From assembly GCA_028701945.1 (NCBI GenBank), contig JAQVPT010000160.1, positions 1 to 8,057 on the forward strand: a stretch of 8,057 nt of DNA, read 5' to 3'. Origin of the DNA: Bacteroidales bacterium. Lineage in GTDB: Bacteria > Bacteroidota > Bacteroidia > Bacteroidales > ML635J-15. A program made the position numbers and the translations under genes. Below, piece by piece: positions 1 through 6,462 of this stretch. The stretch's first letter is position 1, and each line of letters opens with the position of its first letter. The notes beneath the pieces were generated by a model. The model searched no databases and was not told the origin of the DNA. It saw nothing but the letters and a program-made list of their open reading frames with translations.

Positions 1-1011
1 ATCTAGCGTTGAGTCTGAAGCTCAGGTTATAACAACTGCGAAGGAACTTAAAGACAAGGTTTCTCCCGATTATTTTGAGCAGGTTTGTGGAAGCCCCGTA
101 CACGTCCAGGAAGTTTTGAAGGTGTTGGTGAAAAAGGACTAAAATGGTTGCAGTTTGTGCAACAAGAAATAGGAATCAATGTTATTACCGAAGCTGGTTG
201 TGCAAATCATGTTGAAAAACTAAGCAAACACGACATAAATTCATTTTGGATAGGAGCTCGTACAGTTGCCAATCCTTTTTCAGTTCAAGAAATTGCTAAA
301 GCAGTAAAAAACACTGATGTAAATGTGTTTATAAAAAACCCTATACATCCCGATATTGAATTATGGATTGGTGCAATAGAGCGTTTTCTAAATGCTGGAA
401 TTAAAAATGTTTATGCGGTGCATCGAGGGTTTTATCCTTACGAAAAAACGCATCTGCGAAATGTTCCACGATGGGAAATACCAATAGAACTTGCAAGAAG
501 ATTTCCAGATATTAAGATTATTTGCGACCCAAGCCATATTGCTGGAGACACAAAATATATTGCCGAAATTTCTCAACGGGCAATAGACCTTAATATGTGT
601 GGTTTAATGATAGAATCGCACCATAAACCAGAAAATGCTCTAAGCGATAAAAAACAACAACTTAAACCTGAGGAATTAAAATCATTACTTAGTTCGCTAA
701 ATTTTCGAACTGCGAAAACTAGCGATGATTCATATAAAACAAAACTTGAAAACCTACGTGAAAAAATCGATGTGATTGATTATCAGCTAATTGACATGTT
801 AGAACATAGGTTTAAGTTAGTCGATGAAATTGGAGAATTGAAAAAACCTCACAATATAACAAGCTTGCAGTTAGACCGTTGGAAAAGCATTGTAGAATCA
901 CGCCTTGATTATGCAAATACAGATAATATTTCGAGAGACTTTTTGCTTAAAATACTCCAGATGATTCATAAGGAATCTATTCAAAGGCAGAATGATATTT
1001 TTGGAGACTGA
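1..1011 (+). CDS. Bifunctional DAHP synthase / chorismate mutase, 5'-truncated and apparently frameshifted
   Basis: This is a cytosolic enzyme joining PEP and erythrose-4-phosphate into DAHP (first shikimate step), fused to an AroQ-type chorismate mutase that makes prephenate. The N-terminus lies outside the window. Positions 2-76 read in frame 2 as a typical family start (SVESEAQV...DYF). From 79 the protein continues in frame 1 (AGLWKPRTRPGSF) to the TGA at 1009-1011. One base seems missing at 76/77, where a conserved Arg codon is expected. Counting from the TTG at 85, the metal-site residues H151 (CDPSH), E177 (MIESH) and D188 are present. The mutase domain spans about 219-308, with R225, R242, K253, R265 and Q302 matching E. 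coli R11, R28, K39, R51 and Q88. The TTG at 85 is inside the barrel core and is not a real start. Uncorrected, frame 2 stops at 140-142. Family identity is certain. Whether the gene is functional is not. Confidence 0.88.
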
Positions 1012-1187
1012 GTCACTGGATTACACCAGCGAATTAAGGATTAATCAGCGAAGCTAACCTCTCAGTGGTTTTATGAAAACAGGCGAACAAAGAACACAGA
1101 ACATACCGATTACAAACTTCACCGCTAACAATTGTCTCATAAAAATGTTTATTCTAAAAGCAGAACGCTATTTTTAAAAATAATATG

Positions 1188-1195
1188 TACCTTTA
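1188..1195 (+). promoter_or_regulatory. Possible -7 promoter element upstream of pepP
   Basis: TACCTTTA matches the Bacteroidetes -7 consensus TAnnTTTG except for the last base. It lies 40 bases before the pepP ATG, so a start site near 1200 would leave a leader of about 35 bases. I see no convincing -33 TTTG at the right spacing, so this is only a candidate. Confidence 0.25.
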
Positions 1196-1235
1196 TCGGA
1201 CAACAAATGTTTATAATTAATAAATATATATTCTT

Positions 1236-2525
1236 ATGTTAGACAATCTTGACAATAAGTTTTTTGTAAACAACAGACAAAACTTATTTTCCGAAATATT
1301 ACCAGATTCGCTTGTTATCTTGTTTTCAGCGGAACAATTCCCGAAGAATGGAGATCAGTATTTTAAGTACCGACAAAATTCTGACACGTTTTATTATTCC
1401 GGTTTTAAGCAAGAAGACACCACTATTTTGCTTTATAAAGGGAAAAACACTAAAAACTTCGAAGAATTTGCATTCATTATTGAGCCAAATCAAAAAATGA
1501 TTACTTGGATAGGGCACAAGTACTCTAAAGCTGAAGCTAGCAAGATTTCTGGCATTACTAATATTGAATTTCTAGAAAAATTTGATGAGATTTTTCTCAA
1601 ATTGGCAAATAAAACACAACACCTTTATTATTCTCACAAATGTAATATTAGAGGGATAGAATATTCTCATGGCAAGTTTTCAAAATGGTTTGATTCTGTT
1701 AAACCGAGAATTGAAAACCTCGAAATTTTTGATCTTGATCCATTTTCAATGAATTTGCGATTAGTTAAATCTCCAATAGAGCGAAATCTTATGCAAAAAG
1801 CGATTGATATTACGGGCAAAACATTTTTAGAGATTCTCCAATTTGTAAAACCAAACGTTTATGAATATCAAATTGAAGCAGAAATTCTGCGAGGATTTTC
1901 TACTCGTAGAGCACATGACTACGCTTATCCTACAATCGTCGCATCAGGTAAAAACAATAATATACTTCACTACAACACAAACCGTAATAAATGTAACGCA
2001 GGTGACTTGTTGTTGTTAGATTTTGGAGCAGAACTTGAATATTACGCTGCTGATGTTAGCCGAACTATCCCAATTTCAGGAAAATTCACATCACGACAAA
2101 AAGAAGTTTACAATGCTGTATTAGATGTTCATAAGCAAATAAAGAAGAAAATTGTACCTGGAAATACGATTAGACAGCTAAATTCGGAGGCTGAAATGCT
2201 AATACAAGATGCACTTCTTAAACTCAAACTTATCAGTAGATATGATATCGCAACACAAAAGGAAGATAATCCCGCATTCAAAAAATATTATATGCATGGA
2301 GTTTCACACTTTATAGGATTAGATGTACACGATGTCGGTGGTAAAGATACGATTCTTCAAACAGGCATGATATTAAGCTGTGAACCAGGAATATATGTGG
2401 AACAAGAAGGCTTTGGAATTCGTCTTGAAAATGACATTATGGTCGCTGACACTCCAATAGATATGTGTAGCAATATTCCTATTGAGGCTGATGAGGTTGA
2501 GGAGTTGATGGGAGATCTAAATTAG
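1236..2525 (+). CDS. pepP: Xaa-Pro aminopeptidase (aminopeptidase P, M24B family)
   Basis: This is a cytosolic dinuclear-metal (usually Mn2+) peptidase that removes the N-terminal residue when proline is second, working in peptide turnover. At 429 aa it is close to normal length. Residues about 8-140 form the AMP_N domain (FKYRQNSDTFYYSGF near 43-57). Residues about 175-425 form the pita-bread catalytic domain. The metal ligands are all visible: D262 (LLLDFGAE), D273 (AADVSRT), H358 (GVSHFIGLDVHD), E383 (SCEPGIY) and E398 (RLEND). The histidines H245, H354 and H365 match E. coli PepP H243, H350 and H361. There is no signal peptide. The start is the ATG at 1236, placed so that the AMP_N domain is complete. 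It has no strong Shine-Dalgarno, as is usual in this phylum. It is a single-gene unit, 224 bases after the aromatic gene and convergent with hppA, so it is probably transcribed alone. Confidence 0.96.
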   Translation: MLDNLDNKFFVNNRQNLFSEILPDSLVILFSAEQFPKNGDQYFKYRQNSDTFYYSGFKQEDTTILLYKGKNTKNFEEFAFIIEPNQKMITWIGHKYSKAEASKISGITNIEFLEKFDEIFLKLANKTQHLYYSHKCNIRGIEYSHGKFSKWFDSVKPRIENLEIFDLDPFSMNLRLVKSPIERNLMQKAIDITGKTFLEILQFVKPNVYEYQIEAEILRGFSTRRAHDYAYPTIVASGKNNNILHYNTNRNKCNAGDLLLLDFGAELEYYAADVSRTIPISGKFTSRQKEVYNAVLDVHKQIKKKIVPGNTIRQLNSEAEMLIQDALLKLKLISRYDIATQKEDNPAFKKYYMHGVSHFIGLDVHDVGGKDTILQTGMILSCEPGIYVEQEGFGIRLENDIMVADTPIDMCSNIPIEADEVEELMGDLN

Positions 2526-2631
2526 AGGACAACTAATACCAATTCATTCACAACCGTTAGCTCACGAGCTTTTGAGTAAAACATCCGATATAAATTAATT
2601 ACTTTACGCATCTGCTTCGTTAAAAAATATT

Positions 2632-2661
2632 GACGTAACTATTGTTATGTCGCAATTTTTT
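2632..2661 (+). terminator. Candidate terminator after pepP
   Basis: An 8-bp stem (2632-2639 GACGTAAC with 2644-2651 GTTATGTC, one G-U wobble) closes a TATT tetraloop. Four bases later comes a run of six T (2656-2661). It lies 106 bases past the pepP stop on the same strand. The stem is AT-rich and the T run is slightly displaced, so the call is moderate. Confidence 0.4.
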
Positions 2662-2664
2662 GCC

Positions 2665-2676
2665 TTGCATATGCAA
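2665..2676. other. Perfect 12-bp palindrome in the convergent intergenic region
   Basis: TTGCATATGCAA is its own reverse complement. It lies between the two candidate terminators of the converging genes, away from any promoter I can identify. It could be a protein-binding site or chance in AT-rich DNA. Nothing else in the sequence assigns it a role. Confidence 0.3.
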
Positions 2677-2742
2677 CAAATAAAAACAGTAAAATAATAA
2701 GTCAAAGATATTCTCTATTTCCAATTATTCACATTAAACATA

Positions 2743-2782
2743 AAAAAACGACCATCCACAAGTTAGCGGACGGTCGTTTTTT
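2743..2782 (-). terminator. Strong intrinsic terminator of hppA
   Basis: The arms 2743-2759 and 2766-2782 pair with a 6-base loop. The core is CGACC/GGTCG, flanked by A6 and T6. Two positions (2754/2771 and 2758/2767) are A-C mismatches if read on the plus strand but G-U wobbles in minus-strand RNA. The hairpin is therefore fully paired only in the hppA direction. It begins 20 bases past the hppA stop and ends in a U run. The symmetric A/T tails could also let it act on plus-strand transcripts. Confidence 0.85.
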
Positions 2783-2801
2783 GTATTATGATTTTTAAAA
2801 A

Positions 2802-5000
2802 TTACAATAAAGAGTAAACTCCTGTTAATCCTGCCATAACAATAGAAACCATTGTCATAAGTTTAATAAGGATATTAAGAGATGGACCTGAAGTATCTTT
2901 AAAAGGATCTCCAACAGTATCACCAACAACAGTAGCCTTGTGAACATCACTACCTTTACCGCCAAAATTTCCTTCTTCTACGTATTTTTTTGCATTGTCC
3001 CATGCACCACCAGAATTTGCCATAAAGACAGCAAGAACAAATCCTGAAGCGAGACCACCAACAAGCAGCCCCATAACACCAGATACTCCTAACACAATAC
3101 CAACAATAATCGGCATAATAACTGCAACTGCAGAAGGGAATATCATTTCTCTTTGAGCTCCTTTAGTAGAAATCTCAACACATCTTTCGTAATCAGGTTC
3201 ACCTTCACCAGTAAGAATTCCTTTTATTTCTCTAAACTGACGACGTACTTCTTCGACCATTTTTTGAGCTGCTCGTCCGACTGCATTCATTGTGAGACCA
3301 GCGAAAACAAAAGTCATAACAGAGCCAAGAAAAATTCCGACTAATACTTTAGGGTTCATCAGATGAACTTCGTAGTAAGTCATAAAGTCCATAATTGTGG
3401 CTTCAGCAGTTTGAATAACTTGTCCACCAACTTCGATAGTAGTTTGTCCAACACGAAGAAGACCAATTTTGATTTCCTCAATGTAAGAAGCGAGAAGTGC
3501 AAGAGCAGTAAGAGCTGCTGAACCAATAGCAAAACCTTTACCTGTTGCAGCGGTAGTGTTTCCAAGAGCATCAAGAGCATCTGTACGTTTACGTACTTCT
3601 GGCCCTAATTTACTCATTTCAGCATTACCACCAGCATTATCAGCGATTGGTCCGTATGCATCGGTTGCAAGAGTAATACCAAGAGTTGAAAGCATACCAA
3701 CAGCTGCAATACCAACTCCGTAAAGTCCAGCACTTAGATTTGTTATATCGAATTTTGCTGCAAATAAATATGAGAGAATAATTCCTACAACAATAGCTCC
3801 AACACTTATTGCAGTTGATATCATACCTGTACCAATACCTGAAATAATAACAGTAGCTGGTCCAGTTTCGGCAGATTTCGCAATATTTTGTGTTGGTTTA
3901 TAGGCGTGAGAAGTATAATATTCTGTTCCTTGTCCGATAACTGTTCCTACAATCAAACCAATAACAACAGCAAAAGAGATATATTGCCAGTTAGGAATTT
4001 GCAATAAATACATAATTCCAAAAGTACCAATTGCAATAAGAATAGAGCTAACATTAACTCCAAGTCCGAGCGAGCCGAGCAATTGTTTCATTGTTGCACC
4101 CTCTTTTGTTCTCACAAGAAAAATTCCGATAATAGAAAGAATAATTCCGAGCGCTGCAATTAACATTGGAGCGAATACAGCTTTCAGTTGCATATCAGCA
4201 GTTCCAGTAGTGTAAAAAGCGGCAGCACCAAGAGCAGCAGTTGCAAGAATAGACCCTACATACGATTCATAAAGGTCAGCACCCATACCAGCGACATCGC
4301 CAACATTATCGCCAACATTATCGGCAATAGTAGCAGGATTACGAGGGTCATCTTCGGGGATACCAGCTTCTACTTTACCAACAAGATCAGCACCTACGTC
4401 AGCAGCTTTTGTATAAATCCCACCGCCAACACGAGCAAAAAGAGCTTGCAACGAAGCACCCATTCCAAATGTAAGCATGGTAGTCGTTATCATAATCATT
4501 TTATGTTTTGCATCTGCTTCATCAACAAAAGTGTCGAGAATAATATACCATACTGAAATATCAAGTAATGCAAGCCCAACAACAACAAGCCCCATAACAG
4601 CTCCTGCACGGAAAGCAACCCTAAGACCAGCATTTAATGAGTTTCTTGCTGCATTAGCAGTTCTAGCAGAAGCATAAGTAGCAGTTTTCATACCCAAAAA
4701 TCCGGCCAAACCACTAAAGAAACCTCCTGTTAAAAATGCGAAAGGTACCCACTCATTTTGGAGATGAAAAACATAGGCTAATATTGCAAAAAATATTGCC
4801 ATAATAACAAAGACAATAGTAACAATCTTATATTGCTGTTTTAAATAAGACATTGCTCCTTTTCTAACATGCAGAGCAATTTTTTTCATCGTATCAGTTC
4901 CCTCGTCATGTTTCATAAGTTCCCTAAAGAAATGCCAAGCAAACAGAAGAGCTACAACTGCGGCAAAAGGGATAAACCAAAACATCATTTCTGTACTCAT
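2802..5000 (-). CDS. hppA: Membrane pyrophosphatase ion pump (K+-dependent type)
   Basis: This inner-membrane pump hydrolyses pyrophosphate and exports H+ and/or Na+, recovering energy from biosynthetic PPi. It is 732 aa, with many hydrophobic helices (16 is the family norm). The substrate-site motifs are intact: DVGADLVGKVE at 201-211, DNVGDNVGD at 227-235, DAYGPIADNAGGN at 447-459 and VGDTVGDPFKDT at 692-703. A484 and G487 in GNTTAATGKG replace the Lys and Thr of K+-independent enzymes, which indicates K+ dependence. D242 and E245 (ADLYESYVG) match the pair that forms the Na+ site in Na+-pumping relatives. T91, F95 and D147 fit three of four residues I recall as typical of Bacteroides Na+,H+-pumping enzymes, so dual pumping is plausible but unproven. 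The ATG at 5000 gives a normal N-terminus, with further Met at 5 and 6. The gene stands alone, convergent with pepP and divergent from the thioredoxin-like gene, with its own terminator. Confidence 0.97.
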   Translation of the reverse strand: MSTEMMFWFIPFAAVVALLFAWHFFRELMKHDEGTDTMKKIALHVRKGAMSYLKQQYKIVTIVFVIMAIFFAILAYVFHLQNEWVPFAFLTGGFFSGLAGFLGMKTATYASARTANAARNSLNAGLRVAFRAGAVMGLVVVGLALLDISVWYIILDTFVDEADAKHKMIMITTTMLTFGMGASLQALFARVGGGIYTKAADVGADLVGKVEAGIPEDDPRNPATIADNVGDNVGDVAGMGADLYESYVGSILATAALGAAAFYTTGTADMQLKAVFAPMLIAALGIILSIIGIFLVRTKEGATMKQLLGSLGLGVNVSSILIAIGTFGIMYLLQIPNWQYISFAVVIGLIVGTVIGQGTEYYTSHAYKPTQNIAKSAETGPATVIISGIGTGMISTAISVGAIVVGIILSYLFAAKFDITNLSAGLYGVGIAAVGMLSTLGITLATDAYGPIADNAGGNAEMSKLGPEVRKRTDALDALGNTTAATGKGFAIGSAALTALALLASYIEEIKIGLLRVGQTTIEVGGQVIQTAEATIMDFMTYYEVHLMNPKVLVGIFLGSVMTFVFAGLTMNAVGRAAQKMVEEVRRQFREIKGILTGEGEPDYERCVEISTKGAQREMIFPSAVAVIMPIIVGIVLGVSGVMGLLVGGLASGFVLAVFMANSGGAWDNAKKYVEEGNFGGKGSDVHKATVVGDTVGDPFKDTSGPSLNILIKLMTMVSIVMAGLTGVYSLL

Positions 5001-5220
5001 AATCGGTTGTTTATTAGTTAGTATTAATTTGTTCCATTCTTAAAATTCGATCTTTTTAAAATTCGCCGTAAAAATCCAAAAAAAAATCGAATAAAAAAAA
5101 TTATTATTAATCTTATTGTCAATTTTCACAATTCATACCTCAGAATCTTTCTTTTATATTGAATATATAGCCTTATGTGCATTTCGCAATAAATAAACCC
5201 GTGGTAAAACAATTATTAAC

Positions 5221-5228
5221 TATCTTTG
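5221..5228 (+). promoter_or_regulatory. Bacteroidetes -7 promoter element for the thioredoxin-like gene
   Basis: TATCTTTG is an exact match to TAnnTTTG. Transcription would start near 5233, giving a very short A-rich leader before the ATG at 5244. The -33 region is weak: only TGG at 5202-5204 lies near the expected distance. The element also argues against the TTG at 5226 as the gene start, because that codon lies within the promoter itself. Confidence 0.6.
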
Positions 5229-5243
5229 TTTAAAGAAAAAAAA

Positions 5244-5978
5244 ATGAAATTCCAACACAACATATCATTAATCTTATTGTTTTTATTTGCAACAGTTCTA
5301 AGTTATAGTCAGGAAAAGCAGAATGAAGCTATCGACTTTACACTAACATCAACTGAAGGAGTTGAAGTAAATCTTTTTAATGAACTTGATAATGACAAGA
5401 CAATATTGCTAAATTTTTTCTCCACCTCGTGCGGGTCTTGTGTTATAGAAGCTCCAAAAATCGACTCTATATATCAGCAATTTGGATCGGGTACAGAGCA
5501 GCTATTAGTTTGGGGAATTGCCAGTCCAGAATCACCACTATTAGGAATTGATAACTTCATAGCTAACACAGAAATTAGATATCCTTGTTTTACAACCCAA
5601 GGCACAACCGATGTTTTTGAATTATACGGCATCTTATACACTCCTATGCTTTTAATTGTCTGTGATTACATGGTTTCTCCTTCAATATCTTACAACGAGA
5701 TTATAGAAAACTTGAATTACTGTTTTCCCACAAAAATCGAGATTGTTGAGGTATATCCAGAAATTTATAGCAAAAACGAATTACTGTACATCAAAAACCC
5801 CTATAACGAAGATGTTTCAATGAGGATATTTGATATAACAGGCAGACTAATACTAAGCGACCGTTTAAGTGCAGGGTTATCAAAAACATATAGTCGTTTG
5901 GATTCAAATCAAATATATATAGTCAATCTTTTAAGCGTTTCGGGCAAAACTCAATCACAAAAAGTAATCCTAAAATGA
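5244..5978 (+). CDS. Secreted thioredoxin-like (TlpA/redoxin) protein with T9SS type A sorting domain
   Basis: This is a predicted exported thiol-disulfide protein of 244 aa. Residues 1-22 are a signal peptide with likely cleavage after SYS or SYSQ. Residues about 27-165 are a thioredoxin fold: the active site is C63-G-S-C66 after a beta strand (ILLNFF), and T133-P134 is the expected cis-proline. The usual Trp before the first Cys is Ser62, and the pair is CGSC instead of CGPC. Further cysteines are C115, C140 and C160. Residues about 168-244 match the T9SS C-terminal sorting domain: RIFDITGRLI, then NQIYIVNLLS, ending QKVILK. The protein should therefore cross the outer membrane and be released or anchored at the surface. 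I chose the ATG at 5244 over an upstream TTG at 5226 because a promoter element overlaps the latter. It overlaps the next gene by ATGA, which suggests translational coupling. Its substrate is unknown. Confidence 0.85.
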   Translation: MKFQHNISLILLFLFATVLSYSQEKQNEAIDFTLTSTEGVEVNLFNELDNDKTILLNFFSTSCGSCVIEAPKIDSIYQQFGSGTEQLLVWGIASPESPLLGIDNFIANTEIRYPCFTTQGTTDVFELYGILYTPMLLIVCDYMVSPSISYNEIIENLNYCFPTKIEIVEVYPEIYSKNELLYIKNPYNEDVSMRIFDITGRLILSDRLSAGLSKTYSRLDSNQIYIVNLLSVSGKTQSQKVILK

Positions 5979-6337
5979 GATGCCGATTTTTTTCATTATT
6001 GTTCATTTTAGTGTTGATGGTTTCGTCCTTACCATCATGCGTAACTATCTATAATTACGATTTAAGTTTGAAAGGTCTCGATTCTTTACCGTCAACTAAA
6101 TCTTGTATTGAGAAATACTTACCACACTCAGTTGATGCTTATAAAGGCAACGAAAAGAATGAAATCGGCATAATTGTTAATGAATTTAATCAATACGAAA
6201 ATGAGATTATCGACTCGCTGAAAGCCGATTCTGTTTTTATTGATAGCCTGTATATTCTCAAATTTATCATTGTAGCATTAGATCCCAACAACGAATTATC
6301 CGAAACTGAGGTTTCAAAGACTTATTTTGCCGAATAG
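5975..6337 (+). CDS. Small predicted lipoprotein of unknown function
   Basis: I do not recognise this 120-aa protein. It begins with a short basic stretch (MRCR), a hydrophobic helix at about 5-18 and a lipobox-like LPSC ending at Cys22, so it is probably a lipoprotein of about 99 residues after processing. The mature part is polar, with several Asp/Glu-Ser pairs and one more Cys (C44). Only one moderately hydrophobic segment (YILKFIIVAL, about 92-101) is visible. No acidic cluster directly follows the lipidated Cys, so it lacks the surface-export signal described for some Bacteroidetes lipoproteins and may face the periplasm (inference). Its ATG overlaps the stop of the thioredoxin-like gene (ATGA), so the two are probably cotranscribed and coupled. 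A partner or substrate role for the exported thioredoxin-like protein is possible but nothing in the sequence proves it. Confidence 0.7.
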   Translation: MRCRFFSLLFILVLMVSSLPSCVTIYNYDLSLKGLDSLPSTKSCIEKYLPHSVDAYKGNEKNEIGIIVNEFNQYENEIIDSLKADSVFIDSLYILKFIIVALDPNNELSETEVSKTYFAE

Positions 6338-6378
6338 TGTTTTCTTAACAGACACTTGAGTCAAAAAACACTTTTCTT
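6336..6378 (+). terminator. Candidate terminator after the lipoprotein gene
   Basis: AGTGTTTT (6336-6343) pairs with AAAACACT (6365-6372). A T-rich tract (TTTTCTT from 6372) follows. The hairpin begins inside the stop codon of the lipoprotein gene. The stem is 8 bp and AT-rich and the 21-base loop is large, so strength is doubtful. Its position, before a separate promoter for the next unit, fits a transcript end. Confidence 0.4.
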
Positions 6379-6432
6379 GAGGAAACCAAATAAATTATCA
6401 GATTGCAATTCTCTTTTTTGTGAGATAAAAAC

Positions 6433-6440
6433 TATATTTG
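6433..6440 (+). promoter_or_regulatory. Bacteroidetes -7 promoter element for the dehydrogenase operon
   Basis: TATATTTG is an exact match to TAnnTTTG, 22 bases before the ATG at 6463. This would give a leader of roughly 15-20 bases. A TTTG at 6417-6420 lies upstream but too close for a standard -33 element. The position between a candidate terminator and a start codon supports a separate transcription unit. Confidence 0.55.
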
Positions 6441-6462
6441 TGTATTGTATTAAAAATTTGAT

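Noticed and set aside
85..1011. Start of the DAHP synthase at the TTG at position 85
   Set aside because: It would begin in the middle of the conserved AGLWKPRT strand and lose the first part of the barrel. It is an artefact of the frameshift.
1007..1072. Possible terminator after the DAHP synthase gene (CACTG 1014-1018 with CAGTG 1063-1067, then TTTT)
   Set aside because: The stem is only 5 bp with a loop over 40 bases, and an alternative pairing (ACTGAG with CTCAGT) is equally weak. A 7-base direct repeat CAGCGAA (1027 and 1046) is also too short to mean much.
1073..1177. 34-codon ORF starting with ATG in the gap before pepP
   Set aside because: It is short, has no recognisable domain, signal or ribosome site, and its composition looks like random AT-rich sequence.
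1209..1220. GTTTATAATTAA shared by the pepP upstream region and the 7967-7978 region before the last gene
   Set aside because: A 12-base AT-only match apart from one G is easily chance in this composition, and its distance to the two start codons differs (15 versus 5 bases).
4188..4556. 122-aa plus-strand ORF inside hppA
   Set aside because: It is a low-complexity Ser/Thr/Ile-rich translation lying antisense to a strongly conserved gene, with no domain of its own.
5155..5167. Odd palindrome TATATTGAATATA in the divergent region
   Set aside because: It is purely AT-rich apart from the centre, short, and without a partner copy, so I cannot separate it from background.
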